The notes: generated from the sequence alone by a model not told the origin. Counted from the first letter of the stretch, positions 27,483 through 35,998 are shown. The stretch is DNA of 49,231 bases from Rhodobiaceae bacterium UBA4490 (GCA_002389665.1 DGNO01000004.1:66911-116141), one strand, 5' to 3'. Numbers and translations: made by a program.

Positions 27483-28379
27483 ATGGCGGCAACAGAAGTT
27501 GGACAATCTCAAACGGCCCAGCGCCGCTTTGCCAAAAACGCGCTGAGCAAACCTCTTTTGACCCTCGAACGCGAGCAGGAACTAGCACGGGCCTGGGCCG
27601 ACAATCAGGACACCCGCGCCCTGCATGAACTGACCCAGGCGCATATGCGCCTCGTCATCGCCATGGCGTACCGCTTCCGCCATTACGGCCTGCCCGTGGG
27701 CGATCTCATCCAGGAAGGCAATGTCGGGCTGATGCACGCCGCCCAGCGTTTCGACGCGGATAGGGGCGTGCGTTTTTCCACTTATGCCGGTTGGTGGATC
27801 CGTTCCCAGATCCAGGATTACATCCTGCGCAACTGGTCGATCGTGCGCACCGGCACGACCTCTGCGCATAAATCCCTCTTCTTCAACCTGCGCCGCCTGC
27901 GCGCGAAGATCGCCAACGGCACGAAGGACGCGCTCACCCATACCGACCACCAATTGATCGGGCAGATGCTGCATGTTTCGCCCGAGGACGTGGCCTACAT
28001 GGAAGGTCGCCTCTCAGGCTCGGACCGCTCTCTCAATGCCCCGGCCGGCGGTGCAGGCGAGGAAGATGCGCCGCAATGGCAGGACCTGCTGGTGGGCGAC
28101 GACGAAAGCCCGGACGATCAGGCGATCTCCGCGCGCGATACCGAACTTCTGCGCCAGCATATCGCCCGCGCACTGCAAGAGCTGAGCGAGCGGGAACAGA
28201 AAATCGTCGAGACAAGGCAATTGCGCGAAGAACCGCTGACACTTGAAATGCTGGGCAAGCAGCTCGGCATCTCGAAAGAACGCGTGCGTCAGATCGAGCA
28301 GCAGGCACTCAAAAAAATGAAAGAGGCCCTCGTCGCCTCGCTCGGCCAGAACGCCGAGGCCGCGCTTCACGGCTATTGA
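27483..28379 (+). CDS. rpoH: RNA polymerase sigma-32 (RpoH) family sigma factor
   Basis: A 298-residue sigma factor of the heat-shock group. GGGAGAGCGAG precedes the ATG. Region 2 shows GDLIQEGNVGLMHAAQRFD and VRFSTYAGWWIRSQIQDYIL. The RpoH box appears as HKSLFFNLRRLR, slightly changed from the usual QRKLFFNLR. Region 4 has LGKQLGISKERVRQIEQQALKKMK, which contacts the -35 element. The variant box and the location after carD suggest the RpoH2-type paralogue of alphaproteobacteria, often tied to oxidative or photo-oxidative stress, but a second rpoH gene cannot be seen here. It is separated from carD by a terminator and has its own promoter region. Confidence 0.93.
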   Translation: MAATEVGQSQTAQRRFAKNALSKPLLTLEREQELARAWADNQDTRALHELTQAHMRLVIAMAYRFRHYGLPVGDLIQEGNVGLMHAAQRFDADRGVRFSTYAGWWIRSQIQDYILRNWSIVRTGTTSAHKSLFFNLRRLRAKIANGTKDALTHTDHQLIGQMLHVSPEDVAYMEGRLSGSDRSLNAPAGGAGEEDAPQWQDLLVGDDESPDDQAISARDTELLRQHIARALQELSEREQKIVETRQLREEPLTLEMLGKQLGISKERVRQIEQQALKKMKEALVASLGQNAEAALHGY

Positions 28380-28437
28380 GGTTCCGCAAACCCATCGCCT
28401 CCCTCTCCCGCAGCCGCCCTCTTGCGGGAAAGCCGCC

Positions 28438-29910
28438 TCACTCGGCGATGAGTTTGACCGTGCTGGACGGTTTGGGCTCGCCCCCCTCGCCCAGGCCGTT
28501 CAGCACCCGGAACCTTTCAAGCGCATAAGCTTCGACTTTCATGCGCGCGGCAAGCAAGGCTGCGTTTTGTCCCGGCTGAACCTTTACCGTGCGGATGCGC
28601 AGCGGCTTGATATGGGCAGCTTCCGCTTTGGAGAGGAGCCGGAAGCTTTTCACCATCCCATCGATCGAGGCGTCATGCGCGCCGCCTGCCTGAGGCGCCG
28701 TGCCGGCCAGGAACCGGTAGACGCGCCCGTCCCGCCCTTCGATCGCAACGATGCGCGTGCGCATATTCTGCAGCCGTGTCCAGGCTTCGGCGGCGGCAAG
28801 TCCGCCCACCTCAAAACGCCTCAGACCCGAAAGCCGCAATTGCCGCGCCCAGTCACCAGCAAGGTAGTCGGCAATCTCCTGACGCGGCGCTTTTTCCCCG
28901 GTATCGAATTTCACCACACTCTTGTCCGGCCCGAAAGCCCAGACGGCGGCAGGCGTGTTTTGCAGGTGAAAATCCGCCGGCGCCTTAAAGCGGAAGCCGA
29001 GGCCGGAATGTAAAAACTCTCTGCCTCTGATCACGCCTTCTTCGGGCCTGTCCCCGTAAAGCAGCCCGTCAACGGCGCGCAAATGCGCAGCTGCATTCAT
29101 CTCCCCGGCGCCGTGCGGCACACCCGTTTCCGCGGCAAGGCGCGCGGCTTCCCGCACGCGCGCTTCATTTGCTGGATGCGTCGCCAGCCAATCGACCTGC
29201 GCGGCATTCGCATCCCGGTTGGCAAGTTTTGCAGCAAGCGCCGTTTCATCGGCGAGCTGTTTCAAAAAACTTGCCTGCGCATAAGGATCGTATCCGGCCC
29301 GCGCCAGATAGCGCACGCCGAGACTGTCCGCTTCAAACTCCTGCTCGCGCGAATAGCTGGCAAGCAGCCCCTGACTGCCTAGATTGAAAAGCTGATTGAC
29401 CGCCGAGCTTCCCACCACCGCGCCGAGCAGCGTACCGAAAATCTGCGAGCCGACGGCGGCGGTTTGACGCTGGGCGCTGTGGCGGGCGGCGACATGGCCA
29501 ATCTCGTGAGCAAGCACCCCGGCAAGCTCCGCCTCGCTATTGGCAAGCGCCAGCAGCCCGCGCGTCACATAAACATAGCCGCCCGGCAGCGCGAAGGCAT
29601 TGACGACCGGGCTGTCGAGCACGCTCACCGTATAAGGAATATCGGGAAGATCGGAGGCCCGCGCCACGCGCAGCGCGACCTTGGCGACATAGGCGCCGAC
29701 TTCTGCGTCCTCATAAACGCCGCCATAGGCTTTGAGGATTTGGGGATGCGCCTCAGCCCCGATCCGCGCTTCTTCCTCAGGCGACATGAAAGGCGTGAAG
29801 TCTTCCTCGCCCGTTGCCGGATTGGTCGTGCAGGCGGCAAGCCCGGCAAACGCCGCGCCTATAAAAGCGGGAACAAGAACCTTCCAAAGAGCGGCGCCTG
29901 CGGACCGCAT
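28438..29910 (-). CDS. M48-family metalloprotease, lipoprotein, with C-terminal LysM-like segment
   Basis: A 490-residue zinc protease of the periplasm, related to BepA/YfgC. I start at Met 29910 because GGAAAGAG lies upstream and the hydrophobic lead then ends in the lipobox LAAC (Cys27); upstream ATGs at 29940 and 29931 are also possible. The zinc site is HEIGH (135-139), and the later SREQEFEAD supplies a third ligand (Glu193). After the catalytic domain a separate module begins near residue 300 (GLGFRFKAPADF), and the last 60 residues (VQPGQNAALLAARM...RFRVLNGL) look like a LysM-type fold that may bind peptidoglycan. BepA-like enzymes assist or degrade outer-membrane proteins. It is convergent with rpoH, consistent with an envelope stress link but not proof of one. 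Confidence 0.9.
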   Translation of the reverse strand: MRSAGAALWKVLVPAFIGAAFAGLAACTTNPATGEEDFTPFMSPEEEARIGAEAHPQILKAYGGVYEDAEVGAYVAKVALRVARASDLPDIPYTVSVLDSPVVNAFALPGGYVYVTRGLLALANSEAELAGVLAHEIGHVAARHSAQRQTAAVGSQIFGTLLGAVVGSSAVNQLFNLGSQGLLASYSREQEFEADSLGVRYLARAGYDPYAQASFLKQLADETALAAKLANRDANAAQVDWLATHPANEARVREAARLAAETGVPHGAGEMNAAAHLRAVDGLLYGDRPEEGVIRGREFLHSGLGFRFKAPADFHLQNTPAAVWAFGPDKSVVKFDTGEKAPRQEIADYLAGDWARQLRLSGLRRFEVGGLAAAEAWTRLQNMRTRIVAIEGRDGRVYRFLAGTAPQAGGAHDASIDGMVKSFRLLSKAEAAHIKPLRIRTVKVQPGQNAALLAARMKVEAYALERFRVLNGLGEGGEPKPSSTVKLIAE

Positions 29911-30049
29911 TACTCTTTCCTTTTGCGCCATACGCGCCATCCCCCTAACACCGCCGCTGCCTGCTTTTTATGCAGATATTACATGGGCCGTCTGAATGCA
30001 GACTGAACACACGCATATGTGATTTTAGTTATATTGATACACAAAACCG

Positions 30050-30088
30050 CCTCTCACTAGAGTACTCACGTTAATCCACGATGAGAGG
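30050..30088 (+). promoter_or_regulatory. Leader hairpin that could mask the ribosome-binding site of the Cys-rich gene
   Basis: CCTCTCA (30050-30056) can pair with TGAGAGG (30082-30088). The right arm contains the ribosome site GAGAGG of the ATG at 30095. The loop holds an 8-base palindrome GAGTACTC (30060-30067). The pairing would lower translation when formed. AT-rich DNA upstream (30010-30045) probably contains the promoter. Confidence 0.45.
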
Positions 30089-30094
30089 TGGGAA

Positions 30095-30319
30095 ATGGAC
30101 TCCCAGAAGAAAAGCTTTAAGAAAACCGCTCTCGTGCTCGGCACGGCCATGGCCATGACGAGCGCGGTAGCCGCAGGCCCCGCATTCGCAGCTTGCTCGC
30201 CCTGCAATCCTTGCAAGGCCGCATCCTGCAGCGCATGCAATCCCTGCAACCCGTGCAAAGCAGGCGGCTGCAGCCCCTGCAATCCGTGCAACCCCTGCAA
30301 TCCTTGCGGCGCACACTAA
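30095..30319 (+). CDS. Small secreted cysteine-rich protein with CNPC repeats
   Basis: A 74-residue protein. Residues 1-32 are a signal peptide with a Lys-rich lead and an AFA end. The mature part is about 42 residues and has 12 cysteines, nearly all in CNPC, CSPC or CKAGGC units, giving a CxxCxxC pattern throughout. There are few other residue types (Asn, Pro, Lys, Ala, Gly, Ser) and a single C-terminal His. Such a chain should either bind soft metal ions such as copper or zinc, or carry disulphides in the periplasm. CNPC-repeat secreted peptides occur in other proteobacteria, but I know of no established function. It is a short monocistronic unit with its own leader and a strong terminator. 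Confidence 0.8.
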   Translation: MDSQKKSFKKTALVLGTAMAMTSAVAAGPAFAACSPCNPCKAASCSACNPCNPCKAGGCSPCNPCNPCNPCGAH

Positions 30320-30333
30320 GCACGTGATTTGAA

Positions 30334-30379
30334 AAACCCGGCGCAACAGGGCCTTTCGGGGCTGTGTTGCGCCGGGTTT
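30334..30379 (+). terminator. Long hairpin terminator of the Cys-rich gene
   Basis: AAACCCGGCGCAACA (30334-30348) pairs perfectly over 15 bases with TGTTGCGCCGGGTTT (30365-30379). The loop has a further GCC/GGC pairing. It separates the Cys-rich gene from the next gene, whose start lies 40 bases on. Confidence 0.85.
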
Positions 30380-30418
30380 GTCGTTTATAGAGGGGTGGTC
30401 AACCTCAGGAATTTTGCC

Positions 30419-31150
30419 GTGCGTGAACAGGACCCTTACCGCCCCGACCTTTCGCTGATCGCTCCCGAGCTGCGCCGCCGCATGGAAGCGGCCGCCGAAG
30501 AAGTGGTCGAGATCGCCAACGATCTAGCCGCCAACAACCGCAATGTGGTCAGCGCACTTTTCGATGCCGAAGCCCCCTTCTACGAATGGCAGCATTATCC
30601 GAAAGGCGACGTCTTCGACCCTGTGACCCATGCCCAGTTCTACTACCACTCCCATAACGGGGAATGGGAAGAACACGGACATTTCCACACTTTTATGCGC
30701 GCGGGCGGCATGCCGGAAAACGTCCAGCCAGTTTCCCATGAAGGCGAGGACAAACAGGACTGGCCGGAAGGCAAGGACGCGCTCAGCCATCTGATCGGCT
30801 TTTCCATCGACCATCACGGCCTGCCCGCCCGGCTCTTCACCACCAACCGCTGGGTGACGGGAGAAACCTTTTATCCGGCAGAAGATGTCATCGCGATGCT
30901 CGACCGGTTCGACATGAATGTCGCCGGACCTTTCGAACAAACGGGCCGCTGGCTCTCGGCCATGTGCCTGCTCTTTCGCCCGCAAGTCGAGGCGCTTTTG
31001 CGCGAGCGCGATGAAACCATGGCAGCGCGCGCCAAAATATATGCCCCCACCGGCAAGGATATTTACGAGGACCGCGGGCTGGAGGTGACCTCGGCCTGCG
31101 AGATTTCGATCATGGACCAGCTGCAATGGCTGGGACTGCTCGAAGACTGA
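30419..31150 (+). CDS. Uncharacterised protein with His-rich motif (DUF6969-like)
   Basis: A 243-residue soluble protein. I chose the GTG at 30419, with AGGA 8 bases upstream; earlier starts overlap the terminator hairpin. The most striking feature is residues 77-90, HSHNGEWEEHGHFHTF, with five histidines (77, 79, 86, 88, 90) spaced as in a metal site, plus DHHG near 131-133 and a further NRWVTGETFYPAEDV block. There is no signal peptide, so it is cytoplasmic. It resembles proteins catalogued as DUF6969, a name I recall with moderate certainty. The function is unknown; a metal-dependent enzyme or sensor is possible. It follows the Cys-rich secreted protein, separated by a terminator. Confidence 0.75.
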   Translation: MREQDPYRPDLSLIAPELRRRMEAAAEEVVEIANDLAANNRNVVSALFDAEAPFYEWQHYPKGDVFDPVTHAQFYYHSHNGEWEEHGHFHTFMRAGGMPENVQPVSHEGEDKQDWPEGKDALSHLIGFSIDHHGLPARLFTTNRWVTGETFYPAEDVIAMLDRFDMNVAGPFEQTGRWLSAMCLLFRPQVEALLRERDETMAARAKIYAPTGKDIYEDRGLEVTSACEISIMDQLQWLGLLED

Positions 31151-31156
31151 CCTCCC

Positions 31157-32023
31157 TCATTCACCGGGCTCATCTTCCTCGGTTTGCGGCAAAGCAGGCG
31201 GCGCGCCCGGCAACATCAGAACCTCGATCTGCTCGGGGTGGGTGAGCACGATTTCCGGCCCGTTCCTGTCCCTGAGCCAGCCGCGCACCCGGATCACGCC
31301 GCCTTTCAGCGCCGCCAGCATATCGGGCACGGGCTTGCCCGGCCCGAAGCGGCGCAGATCGCGCTTGGTGATCGTGACGGTGAAATCCCGCCGCCAGTTA
31401 TGGGCAAAATTCATATAGAGTTTCGATTTGACGTAAGAGACGTCGATGACCTCTCCCTCGATCAGCTGAAAGGAGCCCGTGAGCCCCTCCAGCTTTTTCA
31501 AATCGTCCGCGCTGCGCACCGCGTAAAAAGGATGCGCCCAGATACCGCGCAGTGCCCGGCGCGCTTCGCCTTCCACTTCCAGGAGTTCGAGCGTGCAGCC
31601 GTAATTGTCGGCAAAACTATAAACCCGGGCCCAGCCTTGCTCGACCAGCGCCCGCTGCACCCAGATTTTCTCCTCGCCGACGAAAAGATGCGCCAGCACC
31701 CGCCCATGCCGGTCGACCGAGCGCCCATCCACCCTGAGCGCCACGTCTTTACCGAGCATCAGCTCCGCTGCTGCGGCCCGCGCTTCTTCCGCCAAAGGCC
31801 AGGGCATAAAGCCCTTTCGCCCCAAAGGTAGCTTTGGGGCCTGAATGCCGACGAAGCGGATCTCACGCCCATCGGCAAGGCGCGCCGTGTCCCCATCGAT
31901 CACTTCCTCGACCACGCCGCCCGGCAGCTCACGCATGGCGCAGGGCTCCGCCCAGGCAGGCTCCGTCCAAAGGACGGCTCCCAAGGTGAGGAAAAGGGCA
32001 ATGAGTGAAAGAAAGGAAGGCAT
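31157..32023 (-). CDS. Secreted thermonuclease-family (SNase) protein with altered active site
   Basis: A 288-residue exported protein. Residues 1-25 form a signal peptide ending AWA. Residues about 35-165 match the staphylococcal nuclease OB fold: VIDGDTARL (DGDT 43-46), IRFVGIQAPK (56-64) and DRHGRVLAH (104-112). By alignment with the S. aureus enzyme, Arg56 and Arg108 match catalytic Arg35 and Arg87, but Lys64 stands where Glu43 would be and Gln61 where the calcium-binding Asp40 would be. Nuclease activity is therefore doubtful. Residues about 180-275 (GEVIDVSYVKSKLYMNF...VRVRGWLRDRNGPEIVL) look like a second OB-type domain. The ribosome site is weak. The gene lies downstream of a LuxR-type gene on the same strand, 104 bases away. 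Confidence 0.85.
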   Translation of the reverse strand: MPSFLSLIALFLTLGAVLWTEPAWAEPCAMRELPGGVVEEVIDGDTARLADGREIRFVGIQAPKLPLGRKGFMPWPLAEEARAAAAELMLGKDVALRVDGRSVDRHGRVLAHLFVGEEKIWVQRALVEQGWARVYSFADNYGCTLELLEVEGEARRALRGIWAHPFYAVRSADDLKKLEGLTGSFQLIEGEVIDVSYVKSKLYMNFAHNWRRDFTVTITKRDLRRFGPGKPVPDMLAALKGGVIRVRGWLRDRNGPEIVLTHPEQIEVLMLPGAPPALPQTEEDEPGE

Positions 32024-32127
32024 GAACCGCCAAAGCTCGAAACGTCAAAGGACCACCGGATGGCCGGACTTGCCGGCAATGGGAAATGAAAACCTGCGTG
32101 AGGAGACGGCCCAGTGGACCCGCCCCA

Positions 32128-32916
32128 TCAGGCGCCGGCCCCGTCCGGAATCTCCCCCGCATCATCATCCCGCAAGCCGGCCCGGTGAGCAATGATTGCC
32201 GCTTCCGTGCGGTTGCGCACATTCAGCCCGGCCAATATGGCGTTCACATGCAATTTGACCGTGGCAAGGGCGATGCCGAGCCGTTCGGCGATTTCCTGAT
32301 TGGAGCGCCCTGCCGCCAGATGGTGCAGCACCTCGTGCTGGCGCGGGGTGAGACTGGCCAGCGCGCTTGCCCCCGGCTTCGCGGTAAAGCCGGGCGGCGC
32401 CTCGCTAAAGCCCTCGTCCTCTCCGGCCCGTAAATCCCCCTCAGGGTCGGCGCCGTAATCGGGCAGATGCGCCCCGCCTTTGGCAAAGGCCCGAAGGCCC
32501 CGTTCCAGCTCGCGGATGTCCCCATGTTTGGGAAGAAAGACGCTTACCCCGAGCGCCATGAATTCGGGGATCAGGAAAAAATCATCCCGGTCGAGAAAAA
32601 GCGCAAAGGCAAGCGTCGGCTGCGCCCGCAAAAGCGAGCCGAGCAAAAAGGCAGGCTCGGTGCTGGCGCGTGCGGGCACATCGAACAGCGCCCCGCCTAC
32701 CGGCGCTCCCCGGGCCAGCACCCCGCGCGCCTCGCCCAGCGAGCCAGCTTCCGCGATATGAGCAGGCGCCAGCACCCGTTGCGCCAGCCCGCCAAGCGCT
32801 TGGCGCAGCAGCGGCTGCTTGGAGATCACCAGCAGCCCGCTTGAGGAAACGATATGCTCCCCGGCATCTTCCGCGCGCGCGCCTTGCGCCTCTCCGGCAA
32901 TCGGCCCTTGCAACAA
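32128..32916 (-). CDS. LuxR-type transcriptional regulator with degenerate receiver-like domain
   Basis: A 262-residue regulator. It appears to begin at a TTG with GGAG 5 bases upstream. The C-terminal helix-turn-helix is clear: LTPRQHEVLHHLAAGRSNQEIAERLGIALATVKLHVNAIL, at about 188-227. Residues about 27-150 follow the response-regulator pattern (GLLVISKQPLLRQALGGL, FLPKHGDIRELERGLRAF, including the conserved Lys of LPK), but the acidic pair that binds magnesium is replaced by SK. The possible phospho-acceptor is only the Asp of LFDVP. This suggests a pseudo-receiver that works without ordinary phosphorylation. No sensor kinase is adjacent. A divergent chemotaxis receptor gene lies 408 bases away. 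Confidence 0.88.
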   Translation of the reverse strand: MLQGPIAGEAQGARAEDAGEHIVSSSGLLVISKQPLLRQALGGLAQRVLAPAHIAEAGSLGEARGVLARGAPVGGALFDVPARASTEPAFLLGSLLRAQPTLAFALFLDRDDFFLIPEFMALGVSVFLPKHGDIRELERGLRAFAKGGAHLPDYGADPEGDLRAGEDEGFSEAPPGFTAKPGASALASLTPRQHEVLHHLAAGRSNQEIAERLGIALATVKLHVNAILAGLNVRNRTEAAIIAHRAGLRDDDAGEIPDGAGA

Positions 32917-33324
32917 TCCGCTCCACTTAAAAAACAGCGCTCCCGAAGGAGCGCCAACCCATCGCGCCGCGCCGCCTTTCAGCGGGCGCGGGCGGGCCGT
33001 TAAAATAGAAGCTGCACTATGTCTTTAAGATCTAAGAAAATCCCTTCCAATAAGGGTGCAATTCTTTCTTAAATTTAGAGAAATACTTTTAGGAAGAGCC
33101 GGAAATCTGCCATTTCCAGCAAAAACAACAGCCCGGCCCGCAATAAATGGTCTGCATTAAAGATTAAAGGCAAGATTACAGGCCAAGATCACAAGCAAGC
33201 GAACGGGGCTGATCTTACCGTTTTGATAAGATTTTTCTGAGTTACTGGACGGATAAGGCAAAGAGCGCGCCTGGGGAGGGGATCCGGCGCGCGCATAAGC
33301 CATTGTAAGGGTGGGGAAGTATTT
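32917..33324. promoter_or_regulatory. Divergent control region upstream of the chemotaxis receptor
   Basis: This 408-base gap is AT-rich from about 33005 to 33240. It contains three imperfect direct repeats of 12-13 bases, AAGATTA, AAGATTA and AAGATCA at 33160, 33172 and 33185, followed by ATCTTA-N9-TAAGAT (33212-33232). No coding frame is convincing. The ribosome site GTGGGGA lies before the ATG at 33325. Confidence 0.45.
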
Positions 33325-34716
33325 ATGTCCGTAAATCCGGCAACCAAAGATTCGTCTCTTTTCGGCTCCATCGCCGGCCTCGGCCGCGGCAAGGGGCAAG
33401 GCACAGCCAAAGCCGGCAAGATCTCGCTCGCCGATGCCGTGCAAATGCTCGCGGCGCAGGAATTCGTGGAGTTCCCGGAAGGCGCCGAAGAAGGCAAGGC
33501 CGGCCCCGTCTGGCAGGCCATGGCCGCCATCGCTCATGAACTATCGAACGGACGGCGCCTGCAGCAGATGGTGGACCAGATCCCTGTTTCCGTCGCCACC
33601 GTCGATCCCAAAACATTGACCGTCAGCTACGTCAATGAAACGGGCACCGAAACGCTGCGCATGGTCGAAAACGCCTTGCCTGTGAAAGCCGACAAAATTG
33701 CCGGGCAAAGCATCGATATCTTTTTCAAGAACCGCCAGGAAGAGGGCAAGCTCGCTGCCGATCCGGCGAACCTGCCTTTCAGCACCGTTGTTGAACTGGG
33801 CGAGGAGCGCTTCGATTTGACGCTGAGCCCGCTTACCAACCGCGAGGGAAAATACCGCGCGGCGATGATGAGCTGGCGCGTTGTGACGGACGAGTTGCGC
33901 ATGGCCGAACAGGTGAAAGCCGTGGTCGGCTCCGTCAGTTCCGCCACCTCGGACGTGGAAAACAGCGTGCGCTCCATGACCGAGCTTGCGCATACCGCGG
34001 CAGAGAAAACCGCGCTTGTCGTCGATGCCTCGGGCCGCGCATCCTCCAACGTGCAGACCGTGGCAGGCGCCGCCGAAGAGCTTTCCGCCTCCGTGCGCGA
34101 AATCGGCCAGCAAGTCATGAAGAGCTCCGACATCGCCTCGCGCGCCGTCGACCAGGCCCGCTCGACCAATGCCACCGTGCAGAGCCTGACGGAAGCGGCG
34201 AACCGCATCGGCGAAGTGGTCAATCTCATCACCGACATCGCAAGCCAAACCAATCTTCTGGCGCTCAACGCCACGATCGAAGCGGCGCGCGCCGGGGAAG
34301 CCGGCAAAGGCTTTGCGGTTGTTGCCTCCGAAGTGAAGGCGCTGGCCAATCAGACGTCGAATGCGACCGAAGAGATTTCGAGCCAGATCGCGGCCATTCA
34401 GGCCGTTACGGCGGATTCGGTGACGGCCATCGCCTCCATTCAGGAAACGATCGACGAGATCAGCACCATCGCAACGGCGATTGCAAGCTCAGTGGAAGAA
34501 CAGGATGCCGCCACGTCCGAAATCGCCCGCAATGTGACGGAAGCCGCCGAAGGCACGAGCCATGTGACGGAGAATGTCGGCGGTGTGGAAGACACGGTCC
34601 GCCAGACGAGCGAGGCGGCCAGCCAGATGTCGGGCTCCGTCGCCAGCCTTGCCGAACAGGCGGGGGGTCTGCGCGAACAGATGGATCAGTTCCTGGCAAA
34701 GATCATGAAGCACTGA
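33325..34716 (+). CDS. Soluble methyl-accepting chemotaxis protein with PAS-like sensor
   Basis: A 463-residue cytoplasmic chemoreceptor with no signal peptide or membrane segment. Residues about 78-190 look like a PAS-type sensor ([29 protein letters not shown]...). Residues about 200-463 are the signalling domain, a long coiled coil with the hairpin tip [38 protein letters not shown] that contacts CheA and CheW. The C-terminus lacks the NWETF-type pentapeptide for CheR and CheB tethering. The N-terminal 50 residues are flexible and Gly/Lys-rich. No che genes are in the window. The ligand may be a cofactor or redox signal, as in other PAS receptors, but this is inference. Confidence 0.93.
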   Translation: MSVNPATKDSSLFGSIAGLGRGKGQGTAKAGKISLADAVQMLAAQEFVEFPEGAEEGKAGPVWQAMAAIAHELSNGRRLQQMVDQIPVSVATVDPKTLTVSYVNETGTETLRMVENALPVKADKIAGQSIDIFFKNRQEEGKLAADPANLPFSTVVELGEERFDLTLSPLTNREGKYRAAMMSWRVVTDELRMAEQVKAVVGSVSSATSDVENSVRSMTELAHTAAEKTALVVDASGRASSNVQTVAGAAEELSASVREIGQQVMKSSDIASRAVDQARSTNATVQSLTEAANRIGEVVNLITDIASQTNLLALNATIEAARAGEAGKGFAVVASEVKALANQTSNATEEISSQIAAIQAVTADSVTAIASIQETIDEISTIATAIASSVEEQDAATSEIARNVTEAAEGTSHVTENVGGVEDTVRQTSEAASQMSGSVASLAEQAGGLREQMDQFLAKIMKH

Positions 34717-34745
34717 GCGGCGCGAGCTGCCCAATAAGAGACACG

Positions 34746-34776
34746 AAAAGCGCGGGGGCCTTCCCCGCGCTTTTTT
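34746..34776 (+). terminator. Rho-independent terminator of the chemoreceptor gene
   Basis: AAAAGCGCGGGG (34746-34757) pairs with CCCCGCGCTTTT (34763-34774), followed by more T. It lies 30 bases after the stop. Confidence 0.9.
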
Positions 34777-34800
34777 CATTCTGCACTCCATAAGAGCAAA

Positions 34801-34877
34801 TGGTGATCCCGGCAGGATTCGAACCTGCGACCCTCAGATTAGGAATCTGATGCTCTATCCTACTGAGCTACGGGACC
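34801..34877 (-). tRNA. tRNA-Arg (anticodon CCT)
   Basis: Read on the minus strand this is a 77-base cloverleaf with the 3' CCA encoded. The acceptor arm is GGTCCCG with CGGGATC, the D arm AGCTCAGTAGGATAGAGC, the anticodon stem CAGATT-CCT-AATCTG (anticodon at 34841-34843) and the T arm GCAGGTTCGAATCCTGC. It decodes AGG. Confidence 0.96.
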
Positions 34878-34975
34878 CCACTCTCCGCCCGCAGCGCGGG
34901 CGAAGACAGCTATAGCAGAGAGAAAATCGGGAAGGTAGCCCTCAAAACCCCGCAGAAACGCGCGCCTAACGGGCG

Positions 34976-35998
34976 TCAAGCGACCTTGTGCTGCTTTTCG
35001 CAAATCACGATCTTGTCGCGCCCGGAGCCTTTGGCTTCATAAAGCGCCTGATCGGCGCGTTTATACATGGCGGCGAGATTGTCGCCGGGTTTGAGCCCCG
35101 TCAGGCCCATGCTGACCCGGTAGGTCAGCACCTCATCCGGCAGCATCACCTGCTGCTTGCGGATCCGCGCCATGAGCCGGTTCAGCACCAAAAGCGCGCC
35201 ATCAATATCTACGCCCGGCATGACAATGGCGAATTCTTCCCCGCCCAGGCGGTAGAAACGGTCCTCACCGCGGATGCTGGTCATGCAGAGATCCGCCATG
35301 GCTTTGAGCACCAGATCGCCCGCCACATGGCCATAGCGGTCGTTGATCGCCTTGAAATGGTCGATATCGATGACCGCCATATGCAGCGGACTGCCCATCA
35401 ACACCGCCCGGCCGATCGTCTCCGGCACTTCCTTGTCATAGCCACGCCGGTTGAGCGCGCCGGTCAGCGCATCGCGCACGCTGAGCGCCTCGAACGCCTT
35501 GGCCTGGGCCTCTTTTTCCTTCAGCGCGATTTCCGTCATCACGGCATGCGCCAGATCCTTAAGCAGCAGCCTGTCGGCTTGCGAGAATTCGCGCGGCTTG
35601 GTGTCGATCACGCAAAGCGTGCCGAGCACGAAACCATCTTCGGTGATGAGCGGGGCGCCGGCATAGAAACGGATATTGGGATTGCCGGTAACAAGCGGGT
35701 TGTCGATGAAGCGCTCATCGGTATGCGCGTCTTCCACGACGAAAATGTCTTCGCCCATGATCGCATGAGCGCAGAAAGCATGTTCGCGCTTACCCTCCAT
35801 ATCGCAAAGGCCGACACGGGATTTCCACCATTGCCGGTCTCTGTCGATGATCGAGACAAGGGCGATCGGCATCTGGAACACCGCCGCTGCCAGACGTGTG
35901 ATCCGGTCGAAATTTTCATCCTGAATATTATCGAAAATGTCATAGCGCTCGACGGCGCTTTGACGCTCGATCTCATTCTTCGGCAAAGGACAAGACAT
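34976..35998 (-). CDS. GAF-domain diguanylate cyclase (GGDEF)
   Basis: A 340-residue enzyme that makes c-di-GMP from two GTP. I use the ATG at 35998; a GTG at 36016 would add six residues. The N-terminal GAF domain (about 20-160) has the block WWKSRVGLCDMEGKREHAFCAHAI, a class linked to redox or small-molecule sensing. The GGDEF domain follows (SVRDALTGALNRRGYD...DIDHFKAINDRYGH), with the active-site signature GGEEF at 252-256. The inhibitory I-site RxxD is present as RGED (243-246), five residues before GGEEF, so product feedback is likely. The protein is soluble. A PilZ effector is encoded 9 kb away in the window, but a functional link is unknown. Confidence 0.94.
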   Translation of the reverse strand: MSCPLPKNEIERQSAVERYDIFDNIQDENFDRITRLAAAVFQMPIALVSIIDRDRQWWKSRVGLCDMEGKREHAFCAHAIMGEDIFVVEDAHTDERFIDNPLVTGNPNIRFYAGAPLITEDGFVLGTLCVIDTKPREFSQADRLLLKDLAHAVMTEIALKEKEAQAKAFEALSVRDALTGALNRRGYDKEVPETIGRAVLMGSPLHMAVIDIDHFKAINDRYGHVAGDLVLKAMADLCMTSIRGEDRFYRLGGEEFAIVMPGVDIDGALLVLNRLMARIRKQQVMLPDEVLTYRVSMGLTGLKPGDNLAAMYKRADQALYEAKGSGRDKIVICEKQHKVA

